Source: Spirochaetes bacterium RIFOXYC1_FULL_54_7
Lineage (GTDB): Bacteria > Spirochaetota > Spirochaetia > Treponematales > UBA12059
DNA length: 5,962 nt
NCBI GenBank assembly: GCA_001830645.1
Contig: MIBM01000287.1
Location: 1 to 5,962 of the forward strand
Direction of reading: 5' to 3'
Below are positions 1-5,962 of the stretch, in pieces. Position 1 is the stretch's first letter, and every line of letters begins with the position of its first letter. Made by a program: the position numbers and the translations under genes. The notes beneath the pieces were generated by a model. It had not been told where the DNA came from. It ran no database searches and was given only the letters and a program-made list of their open reading frames with translations.

Positions 1-2
1 CA

Positions 3-1118
3 GGCAAGTTGCCGGGCATCCAGGCAGGCCTGGAGTTGTGTGCCGGGGACCCCACCGGTTTCTGGTACTACCCTGATCCCGAGACTGCTGCTGCGGCTCT
101 GGAAGCTGAAGACCGGGATTTCCTTGGTATCCATGAAGAAATGCTGGGCAGGCCACTCCGGGAGTGCAGGGGGACCAGCGGTGTGGCGGGGGAGGCCCCG
201 GAAGAGCTCAGGCTGGACCATGCCAATGATCGGCTGTTGCGGGCCTTTGGCTCGGGTAAAGGGCGGGTGGTGGCCACTTCGATGGGCATAGCCGGGAATT
301 CGGGGATGAGTTCCAGTTTCTACTATCTGCTGGCCAAGGATGAGACCAGGAGGCGCCTTGTAGAGGACACTGATTCATACCGGATCTTCATGGAGAGCCA
401 GGCTGTCATGCGGGGGGTCTCGAAGAACACTATCTGCGATGGAGCTCCTTTCATGACCTATGCAGTAGGGCTGGATAAACGGAGCCTGTTGCCGCCTTTC
501 ATGCCGGTATTGCGCAACAGCGACAGCCTGTTTGGAACGCTGCTTCCACTTGTGGATCCCGATGCCTTCTTTGGCTATCTGCCGCAGGCCATCACACATC
601 TGCCCCCTGAAAGAAGAGGCTGCCCCGGACGGTCTTACCTAGCCACTCCGGCTGGTTCGGATTCGATAAGCATGATCGGTATGGTTATCCTGTCATTTCC
701 CTTGACTGCCACAGCGGGAGGTACTGAAACTGACCGTACCATGGCTTTGGGACGATATCTACAAAGCGTAAGTCGGCTCGGTGTACCGGAGTTCATCGAA
801 TTCCTGCTTCCCCGCTATCTCCGCGACAAGGCACGTCTGATTGGGGAATTGGAGCGGCTGTTGGTCATCCATAAAGGGCAACCCCAAGCCTGGGCGGAGG
901 ATGTTCAAGGCAGTATCGATGCAATCTATGCCGCGCTCGAGACGCGTGCTAGCCTTTGCCCCCGGGATCTTTGTGTCGGTCGTACTCCTGATGAGGCTAT
1001 AGCCCTGCTCCTTGATCTGATTGGCAGATATGGAGAACTTCTTGAGTACTGGCCAGATATCGTGATTGCGGCCAAGAACCTGAGGGAACGCGGTATTCGG
1101 CTTGCCGTTCCGGTTTGA
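3..1118 (+). CDS. Glycosyltransferase-like protein of unclear function, C-terminal part (5' end cut by window edge)
   Basis: The frame is open to the left edge, so the TTG at base 9 is not a convincing start and the N-terminus is missing. Numbering from that TTG, 369 residues are visible. The recognisable core is at about 89-200: a GIAGNSG motif (93-99), a CDGAPFMT stretch (143-150), then GLDKRSLLPPFMPVLRNSD at 154-172 followed by LFG, and a GYLP..ITHLPP segment (189-200). From memory this order (G.aGdSG, then GLDnR.LLPPF.PV.RN.D..FG, then a GYLP..l.H.PP motif) occurs in uncharacterised bacterial proteins with a GT-A-like fold, where the acidic residue after RN would be a candidate active-site residue. 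That assignment is recall, not a search result. The rest (about 245-369) is mostly helical with no clear signature. No TM segment or signal is visible. The gene ends with TGA 144 bp before the regulator gene; no shared operon can be shown. Confidence 0.6.
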   Translation, partial: GKLPGIQAGLELCAGDPTGFWYYPDPETAAAALEAEDRDFLGIHEEMLGRPLRECRGTSGVAGEAPEELRLDHANDRLLRAFGSGKGRVVATSMGIAGNSGMSSSFYYLLAKDETRRRLVEDTDSYRIFMESQAVMRGVSKNTICDGAPFMTYAVGLDKRSLLPPFMPVLRNSDSLFGTLLPLVDPDAFFGYLPQAITHLPPERRGCPGRSYLATPAGSDSISMIGMVILSFPLTATAGGTETDRTMALGRYLQSVSRLGVPEFIEFLLPRYLRDKARLIGELERLLVIHKGQPQAWAEDVQGSIDAIYAALETRASLCPRDLCVGRTPDEAIALLLDLIGRYGELLEYWPDIVIAAKNLRERGIRLAVPV

Positions 1119-1262
1119 CGTGGAGAGCTCTGATTTTTGTGGTGCTTTTTTTTACGGGCTAAACAATGCCTCCTGGTTTGCCAAGTACCGAAAATCCGGG
1201 CATATTTACAGGAAATAAAGAAAACTTCGCATACTGATGGTTTTGTGTGCTAGAGTGACACT
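1119..1262 (+). other. Intergenic spacer between the glycosyltransferase-like gene and the regulator
   Basis: This 144-bp gap contains a run of eight T at 1146-1153 and a run of five T at 1134-1138, neither directly preceded by a convincing GC-rich stem. The right half (1200-1262) is AT-richer and is the only visible place for a promoter of the regulator gene. A 23-codon ATG frame at 1166-1237 has no ribosome binding site and was not called. Confidence 0.6.
1205..1235 (+). promoter_or_regulatory. Possible weak sigma-70-type promoter of the LuxR-type regulator
   Basis: TTTACA at 1205-1210 matches five of six bases of the -35 consensus. CATACT at 1230-1235 matches four of six of the -10 consensus. 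The spacer is 19 bp, longer than the optimal 17, and transcription would start about 20 bases before the ATG at 1263. It is the best pair found by eye in the spacer, but matches of this quality also occur by chance. Confidence 0.22.
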
Positions 1263-2507
1263 ATGACCATTCCGGTTCTCCTGGCATTTGCAGAAATCAT
1301 GTTCGCCCTCGCTATGATTGTGAAGGTCCTGACCCATTACTACCGTTCTACCGTTCATCTGCTATTCGTGGGCATGTTGTTGTGCCTCGTAATCTGGTTG
1401 TTTGGCGCGGCCATGGGCTACAGCAGCAGCGATTACACGGTGGTGATACGCTGGTGCAAGATCTCTTCCTTCGGTTTTCTTTTCCTGCCTGCATTCACGC
1501 TCCATTTTACACTGGTTTATTCTGGACGAAACCCACGCGGACGGGCACCCAAGGTCCTGATCTATTTACCATCCGCAATTTTCTTTGCGATCAGCCTCAT
1601 GCGGATGGTCGTGTTCCTGGACTTCATCAAGGTTGATGGCATATGGATGGGTATCCCGGCCTATGGTGATCCGGTTTTCTATCTGATCATTGCCCATTAC
1701 AGCTGCTACTATCTGATCGTTTTCATCCTCCTCTTCAGACGGATCAGGATGATTTCCGGTACGTACGAAAAGCGGCAGGGGATGATAATATTCGCGTCGA
1801 TCCTGATAACTGCAATACTGTTCAATATCGAACCCTTCATCATACCTGCCTTGCTGGACCGGCCAGCCTTCGTCTTTGCGCCGCTCTTTTCTATTGTATG
1901 GATGGCTGGCATATGGATTGCCCTGCGCTATTACCGCCTGCTCGGAGTCTATCCTGTGCACCTGTTCGAGCAGATGCTGTCCCAGATCACAGACATCGTC
2001 ATTTTCATAGATTTTGAGTTCCACGTCATCTTTGCCAACGAGTCCGCCGTCAGACGGTTCATGCCGGATGTCAGGCCTGGACCTGCTGCCAATCTGCTTC
2101 TCGATGACTTCATTGCATGTGATCTCGTGACCCGAGGCAAGCTGAGTACCTTCATCAGTTCCGGTTTGGAAACTGGTTCAGTTCTTTCGTATTTCGGTAT
2201 TGATGAAGACAAGCATCTGTGGCGTTGCCGCCTGACCAGGTTACATGACAGGTTCAACGATTATTATGGTGTGTTGATGATCATTCAGAATCTCGCGAGT
2301 GGCAAAGCCCTCAAGAAAAAATTCGGCCTTTCGGAACGCGAAATGGAGGTCGTGGCACTGGTCGTCGATGACAGATCCAATCAGGAAGTAGCAGGGGTCC
2401 TGAATATAACCATCCGTACGGTCAAGTCCCATCTGACCCATATCTACATGAAGACCAGGACCAAGAACCGCGTCGACCTGGTGAATCTGGTGTATGGGCA
2501 GGAGTGA
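1263..2507 (+). CDS. Membrane-bound LuxR-type transcriptional regulator with 7TM and PAS-like sensor regions
   Basis: A complete 414-residue protein, predicted to sit in the cytoplasmic membrane and bind DNA with its C-terminus. Hydrophobic helices lie at about 2-23, 31-51, 67-87, 97-119, 138-158, 174-194 and 201-221, an arrangement like the N-terminal 7TM region of some histidine kinases. Residues 234-343 look like a PAS domain (VIFIDFEFHVIFANESA near 246-262, closing strand YYGVLMIIQNL). Residues 354-412 are a LuxR-type HTH: LSEREMEVV at 356-364, SNQEVAGVL at 372-380, recognition helix around IRTVKSHLTHIYMK (384-397), then KNRVDLV. No receiver, kinase or phosphoacceptor module is seen, so this is a one-component design in which a membrane or PAS ligand would act directly on the HTH. 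An in-frame TAG at 1251-1253 makes ATG 1263 the first possible start. Only a weak GAGTG (1253-1257) serves as ribosome binding site. Ligand and targets are unknown. Confidence 0.92.
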   Translation: MTIPVLLAFAEIMFALAMIVKVLTHYYRSTVHLLFVGMLLCLVIWLFGAAMGYSSSDYTVVIRWCKISSFGFLFLPAFTLHFTLVYSGRNPRGRAPKVLIYLPSAIFFAISLMRMVVFLDFIKVDGIWMGIPAYGDPVFYLIIAHYSCYYLIVFILLFRRIRMISGTYEKRQGMIIFASILITAILFNIEPFIIPALLDRPAFVFAPLFSIVWMAGIWIALRYYRLLGVYPVHLFEQMLSQITDIVIFIDFEFHVIFANESAVRRFMPDVRPGPAANLLLDDFIACDLVTRGKLSTFISSGLETGSVLSYFGIDEDKHLWRCRLTRLHDRFNDYYGVLMIIQNLASGKALKKKFGLSEREMEVVALVVDDRSNQEVAGVLNITIRTVKSHLTHIYMKTRTKNRVDLVNLVYGQE

Positions 2508-2530
2508 GCAAAGGCGTACACATCCCCCCC

Positions 2531-2570
2531 GGAAAAAGCAGGAGCAAGCCTTCAAGGCCTGCACCTGCTT
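2531..2570 (-). terminator. Rho-independent terminator of the solenoid gene, in the convergent gap
   Basis: Arms AAGCAGG (2536-2542) and CCTGCTT (2564-2570) pair perfectly. Inside them GCA pairs with TGC and GCC with GGC, each step separated by a single 1x1 mismatch, around a five-base loop at 2551-2555. This makes 13 base pairs in total. On the - strand the hairpin runs into five T (the A-run at 2533-2537), the classic order, about 30 bases past the solenoid stop codon. On the + strand only two T follow, so termination of the regulator transcript by the same hairpin is possible but weaker. Confidence 0.75.
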
Positions 2571-2598
2571 GATATTACTCAGACCGTAGCCCCGAGTG

Positions 2599-5500
2599 CT
2601 ATAGCGCGTTCCCCGATATGGTCTTGTTAGCACTTATTCCGTCGGCCCAAGGAGTTATCACTGTCGAGAGGCTCGTGCTGCTGTTGTTGGTCACGATGAG
2701 GCTGGATACATTGGTCAGGCTCTCGAAGCCCATATTCATAATCACGCCGTCGTTGTAGCTGATGGTCAGGGAATTGCTGATCTGGAGGAGGCCGGTCATC
2801 AGCGGCAGGACGGTAACCGCATCGTTGTTGTAGATGGTGATCTGGTCGCTGACCGTGGTGATGCCTGTCAGAGCGCTGAGGTCGCTAAGGCTGGAATTGT
2901 TGGCTATCGAGACTGCGCTTGCGGCGGTAACGCCAGCTCCCCGGATGCCGGCAAGGTTGAGCAGCGCAGGATTGTTCTGGACAGTGACACTCCCGCCAAC
3001 CAAGGTAAAGGCTGCGCTTGAGCCGAAAAGGGTAGTCAGCGCGGCATTGCCGTCGACCATGATGGAACCACCAATCGAACTGATGCCATCCAGTGGCGCC
3101 AGGGTGGTGAAGCCGGCATCATCGTTGTTGTAGATCGTTATGCCCCCGCCCAGTGTGCCGTTGAGGCCGCCCAGACCCGAAATTCCAGCAAGCTGGGCGT
3201 TGCTGCTGATGGTGATGCTGCCGGTGAGCCCACCGGTCACTGTCCCAAGGGCGTTGATATCCTGCAGGACATCATTGCCGGTGATAGTGATGGAGCCGCC
3301 TATGCTGCCAAGTTTCCAGAGTCCTCTTGAGCTGGTATCGCCCAGATCTGTCAGATCGATGTTATTGGTTATTGTCAAGCTGCCGCCGATGGACGTGAGG
3401 CCGTCCAGGTCGTCGATGTTGGTAAGGTCGTCATTCAAGCTGATGATCAGCGAGCCGCCTAAGGATGAAAGCAACGGAACTGAGCAGCTGGAGAGATCCA
3501 GCCAGCCGCCCATGTCGCTTATCTCCAGGTTGCCGACCAGGGTCGTCAGCGCATCAAGCATCACAACCGAACATAGGTCGTTGTTGACGATCTCAAGATT
3601 GCGCCCTATCGACTCGAGAGCTGGCAGGGTGATGTCGGTGACTTGGTGGTTGCCCGCTACTACGAAGTCGATTCCTATCGTCTCAAGTGCGGCTATGCCG
3701 TCGAAATCCAACAATAACGGATTGTCATAATATGTCGGTGAGAACCGTTCTCCAACCAGCAGGGACCCTCCGATGGTTGTGAACAGTGGCATGCTGCCGA
3801 ATCCGGTCAGTGCATCGTTGGTCCGGATTATTTCGTCTCCGCCGACCGAGACGAGCTGGCTCATGGCGATCGATCCCAGTGTGTTGTTTTCCGTTATTTC
3901 CAGCTTGCCGCCTATCGCGCTGAGCTTCGTGAATCCGCCCAGATTGTTCAGGGCATCCATGTTGAAGATGGACAGGTAACTGTCGATCGTGAGCAGGTCG
4001 GCGAAGGAGACAGTGCTGCAACTGATGTTGCTGTATAGGGTGCAGTACCCGACAATATTGGTGACTCCATTGATGGCGATGGATGCCAGATCGACATTGT
4101 CACGGATTTCAAGATAGCCGCCGATTTCAACCGCTCCGGTCGCGGCCGTGTCCGTACTCAGCGATGTGAGCCGGTTGCTGGATACGGATACGTTACCGAC
4201 GATCGAGACGAGGTTAGGCAGGGAGAAGGTTGTGGATCCGCTGGTTGTGGTACCGTTGGATAGGTAATAGCATAATCCTCCGATGGTCTCCAGCGCCGCC
4301 AGGTCGGCAGAGGCCAGCTTGTCGTTGTAGCTGATTTGGAATTCCCCGCCTATTGTTTCCAGAAGGTTCATGCCCGAGATGCTCGTCAGGGCGTCGCAGT
4401 TGTATATCCACAGCTTGCCGCCTATGGATTCCAGTGCTCCCAGGCCGTTTAAATTCTGCAGTGCCGGGTTGGTTAATCCGGAAATGTAGTATTCACTGAT
4501 GTAGGTACCGACCACGAAATTGCCACCAATGGAGGCTAGCTTGCCCATATCGCCGAAGCTCTGCAGGGCGGTGTTGTTGTACACCCAGAAGTAGCCAGGT
4601 ATGGCGGTGAGTTCCGGCATGCCTATTGATAGCAGTGCGGTGTTGTACCCGATTTCAACATACGATCCCACCGAAGCAAGGGACGAGAAATCGACGACGG
4701 TGCAGTTGTCCTGGCTGGTGAACTTGAAATAAGATCCGACGCTGGTCAGGCTGTCCATGGATATTAATGTGCAACCGTCGTTGTTATTCAACTCGACGCT
4801 GGAAGGGACCGATTGCACGCCGTCCACGGCTATGCTGGTACCCACGTTGTTGTTGGAAATCTGAAGGTACTTGGAGCTGCCCGTATTGCCCAGGACCAGA
4901 GGAATACCGCTGGTTCCCAGTGTGATGCCCGCCATCCTGCAGCTGTCGATGAGGGCGTAGTCGCCCACATGGGTGAGGGCCGGCATGGACAAGGATCCCG
5001 TACCAGTGCTTGTCGTGCCGTTTGAGTTGTAGGAGAGGCCATCTGAAATATCCGCGAGGGCCGGGAGTGCCGCGGCATCCAGCTTTTCGTTGTAGCTGAT
5101 TCTAAGCTCGCCACCTATTGTTTCCAGAAGGTTCATGCCCGAGATGCTGGTCAGGGCATCGCAGTCATAGATCCACAGATTGCCGCCTATGGATTTCAGT
5201 GCTCCCAGGCCGTTAAAATTCTGCAGTGCCGGGTTGGTGTATCCGGAATTGTAGTAGTTACTGATGTAGGTACCGACCACGAAATTGCCACCAATGGAGG
5301 CCAGCTTACCCATATCGCCGAAGCTCTGCAGGGCGGTATTGTAGTAGAGCCACAGCCATCCACCTATCGAGGTGAGTTCAGGCAGAGTCACTGATAGTAA
5401 TTTCGAATTACTGCCGATATCCACCTCGCCGGTCACCGAGGCCAGGGATGAAAACCCTCCCAGGGATGTGAAGCCCGGGCCATCGTTGCTTGTCACCGTC

Positions 5501-5962
5501 AGGTTACCGCCGATGCTTGCCAGACTGGCCAGCCCGGAGATATCGCTCAAAGCGTCATTGTTTTCGATCGTTACAGTACTGCTGACTGAAATGATACCGG
5601 AAAATCCATCCAGATTGGCAAGACTGGCATTGTTATATATGGATATGTATGCGATCACACCCGTGATAGCCAGGGAGGAGGTATCCGCCAGTATGGCATT
5701 GGATTGGATGAGGATTCCACCTCCAAGACTGGTCAGATTCTCCAGTCCCGTCAGGCTGGTAAGGGAACTGGAGCCGATTATCTGCACATTGCCGACCACC
5801 TGGTGCAGATTTGCCAGCGGCAATAGGTTGCTGGCACCGGTAAGGTTGTGGATATACAAATTGCCAGTAACTTTGGTGTACCCCGCCGCCTCGAAGGCCG
5901 CCAGATCCGCCGCGCTGTACAGGTAATAGTCGGAGGTGTACACATTCTGTACCACCACCGGC
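2599..5962 (-). CDS. Giant leucine-rich, receptor-L-domain-like solenoid protein, probably surface or secreted (N-terminus beyond the window)
   Basis: The frame is open through the right edge (a Pro codon precedes the GTG at 5956-5958), so the true start and any signal peptide are outside. Residues are numbered from that GTG; 1119 are visible. The chain is built almost entirely of roughly 25-residue coils of the type L..L..L..IGG.L.I..N, counted by eye at about 40-45. These resemble bacterial LRR or receptor-L-domain solenoids that stack into a curved beta-sheet. The beginning (YSAADLAAFEAAGYTKVTGN at about 14-33, then LYI) looks like the usual entry cap of such domains, so the missing N-terminal part may be short, although more domains are possible. 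Composition is rich in S, T, N, G, L and I, and poor in Lys and Arg, typical of exported adhesin-like proteins. The C-terminus ends SANKTISGNAL with no LPXTG, TM helix or evident sorting domain. Longer super-repeats lie inside. Binding partner is unknown; adhesion or ligand binding is inference. Confidence 0.88.
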   Translation of the reverse strand, partial: PVVVQNVYTSDYYLYSAADLAAFEAAGYTKVTGNLYIHNLTGASNLLPLANLHQVVGNVQIIGSSSLTSLTGLENLTSLGGGILIQSNAILADTSSLAITGVIAYISIYNNASLANLDGFSGIISVSSTVTIENNDALSDISGLASLASIGGNLTVTSNDGPGFTSLGGFSSLASVTGEVDIGSNSKLLSVTLPELTSIGGWLWLYYNTALQSFGDMGKLASIGGNFVVGTYISNYYNSGYTNPALQNFNGLGALKSIGGNLWIYDCDALTSISGMNLLETIGGELRISYNEKLDAAALPALADISDGLSYNSNGTTSTGTGSLSMPALTHVGDYALIDSCRMAGITLGTSGIPLVLGNTGSSKYLQISNNNVGTSIAVDGVQSVPSSVELNNNDGCTLISMDSLTSVGSYFKFTSQDNCTVVDFSSLASVGSYVEIGYNTALLSIGMPELTAIPGYFWVYNNTALQSFGDMGKLASIGGNFVVGTYISEYYISGLTNPALQNLNGLGALESIGGKLWIYNCDALTSISGMNLLETIGGEFQISYNDKLASADLAALETIGGLCYYLSNGTTTSGSTTFSLPNLVSIVGNVSVSSNRLTSLSTDTAATGAVEIGGYLEIRDNVDLASIAINGVTNIVGYCTLYSNISCSTVSFADLLTIDSYLSIFNMDALNNLGGFTKLSAIGGKLEITENNTLGSIAMSQLVSVGGDEIIRTNDALTGFGSMPLFTTIGGSLLVGERFSPTYYDNPLLLDFDGIAALETIGIDFVVAGNHQVTDITLPALESIGRNLEIVNNDLCSVVMLDALTTLVGNLEISDMGGWLDLSSCSVPLLSSLGGSLIISLNDDLTNIDDLDGLTSIGGSLTITNNIDLTDLGDTSSRGLWKLGSIGGSITITGNDVLQDINALGTVTGGLTGSITISSNAQLAGISGLGGLNGTLGGGITIYNNDDAGFTTLAPLDGISSIGGSIMVDGNAALTTLFGSSAAFTLVGGSVTVQNNPALLNLAGIRGAGVTAASAVSIANNSSLSDLSALTGITTVSDQITIYNNDAVTVLPLMTGLLQISNSLTISYNDGVIMNMGFESLTNVSSLIVTNNSSTSLSTVITPWADGISANKTISGNAL
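3481..3933 (-). repeat. Degenerate, shortened super-repeat unit 3 (about residues 676-826)
   Basis: FTKLSAIGG at its start aligns with FSSLASV of units 1 and 2. The following NDALTGFGSMPLFTTIGG, the aromatic insert (SPTYYDNP) and ALESIGRNLEIVNND keep the order of the other units, with about four codons missing. After NND the text jumps to LCSVVMLDALTTL, which matches the near-terminal Cys coil of units 1 and 2, so roughly 100 residues of the unit's middle appear to be absent. The exact end is uncertain. Confidence 0.6.
3934..4689 (-). repeat. Super-repeat unit 2 of the solenoid (residues 424-675, 252 codons)
   Basis: It begins at FSSLASVGS and repeats the landmarks of unit 1: NTALQSFGDMGKLASIGG, aromatic insert TYISEYYISGLTN, CDALTSISGMNLLETIGG, SNGTTTSG, and a coil ending SIAINGV that matches SIAVDGV of unit 1. 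The first half is close to unit 1 at DNA level, while the second half is clearly homologous only at protein level. Unit 2 is three codons shorter than unit 1. Confidence 0.78.
4495..4572 (-). repeat. Near-identical 78-bp repeat, copy in super-repeat unit 2
   Basis: Partner of 5260-5337 at exactly 765 bases distance and in the same frame and direction. The surrounding DNA (about 4314-4494) is also similar but carries many more differences, so this patch stands out. Confidence 0.9.
4690..5454 (-). repeat. Super-repeat unit 1 of the solenoid (residues 169-423, 255 codons)
   Basis: This is the first of the higher-order units. It begins at FSSLASVTG and contains several ordinary coils, one long coil with an aromatic insert (TYISNYYNSGYTN), a conserved CDALTSISGMNLLETIGG segment, an SNGTTSTG stretch, and a Cys-containing coil near its end. 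Unit 2 repeats this order of landmarks. The first 125 codons (5080-5454) align with unit 2 without a gap at a fixed offset of 765 bases. Confidence 0.8.
5260..5337 (-). repeat. Near-identical 78-bp repeat, copy in super-repeat unit 1
   Basis: Identical to 4495-4572 except for two bases, both silent (in the Leu codon of GKLAS and in a Gly codon). It encodes ALQSFGDMGKLASIGG followed by NFVVGTYIS. It includes one uninterrupted identical run of 42 bases and another of 29. Confidence 0.9.

Noticed and set aside
1085..1153. Possible terminator of the first gene: GGAACG/CGTTCC arms (about 1085-1111) and the T-run at 1146-1153
   Set aside because: The stem is only 6 bp with a 15-base loop, lies inside the coding end, and is more than 30 bases from the T-run, so it is not a proper intrinsic terminator.
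1166..1237. 23-codon ATG frame in the spacer before the regulator
   Set aside because: No Shine-Dalgarno sequence, overlaps the candidate promoter, and the peptide has no recognisable feature.
1566..2024. 152-codon open frame on the - strand inside the regulator gene
   Set aside because: Highly charged translation with no recognisable domain, entirely overlapped by the well-supported 7TM-LuxR gene.
2241..2633. 130-codon open frame on the - strand spanning the convergent gap
   Set aside because: It crosses the terminator hairpin and overlaps the HTH-coding end of the regulator; its translation has no domain signature.
3140..3730. 196-codon open frame on the + strand opposite the solenoid gene
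   Set aside because: Its Pro/Ser/Val/Met-rich translation is the antisense reading of repetitive GGC/ATC/CTG codons; it has no domain signature, and the - strand gene explains the DNA fully.
5372..5926. 184-codon open frame on the + strand opposite the solenoid gene
   Set aside because: Same antisense artefact: low-complexity composition, no ribosome binding site, mirrors the repeat pattern of the real gene.
2599..5962. Short regularly spaced motifs that could be mistaken for a CRISPR array or tandem DNA repeats
   Set aside because: The similarity follows codons of one continuous reading frame and varies at DNA level; there are no constant repeats with unique spacers.

Overview
The window holds three protein-coding genes of a bacterium: two on the + strand, then a very large one on the - strand that converges on them. 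The DNA is moderately GC-rich and densely coding, and no RNA gene, CRISPR array, integrase or transposase is visible. The host cannot be named from this sequence. A membrane-bound 7TM-PAS-LuxR regulator and a huge repeat-built surface-type protein would fit a spirochaete, a deltaproteobacterium or a similar Gram-negative-like bacterium, but that is a weak inference.

Layout: bases 3-1118 (+) are the 3' part of a gene cut by the left edge. Its product has a block resembling the conserved core of a poorly characterised glycosyltransferase-like family. Bases 1119-1262 are non-coding, with a T-tract and a possible weak promoter. Bases 1263-2507 (+) are a complete gene for a one-component membrane regulator: about seven TM helices, a PAS-like domain and a LuxR-type HTH. 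Bases 2508-2598 separate the convergent genes and contain a strong imperfect hairpin whose T-run lies on the - strand, so it best serves as terminator of the big gene. Bases 2599-5962 (-) encode at least 1119 residues of a leucine-rich, receptor-L-domain-like solenoid whose N-terminus lies beyond the right edge.

The most notable structure is inside the solenoid gene. Above the basic repeat of roughly 25 residues lies a higher-order repeat of 252-255 residues, present as two full units and a third that looks internally shortened. Units 1 and 2 share a patch in which 76 of 78 bases are identical at a constant 765-bp offset, pointing to recent duplication or gene conversion. Next to this patch is a short aromatic loop in which every base difference between the two copies changes the amino acid.

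Functional links among the three genes are not demonstrated. The regulator could control a neighbour, and the solenoid is probably exported and exposed, but both statements rest on family knowledge and position only.
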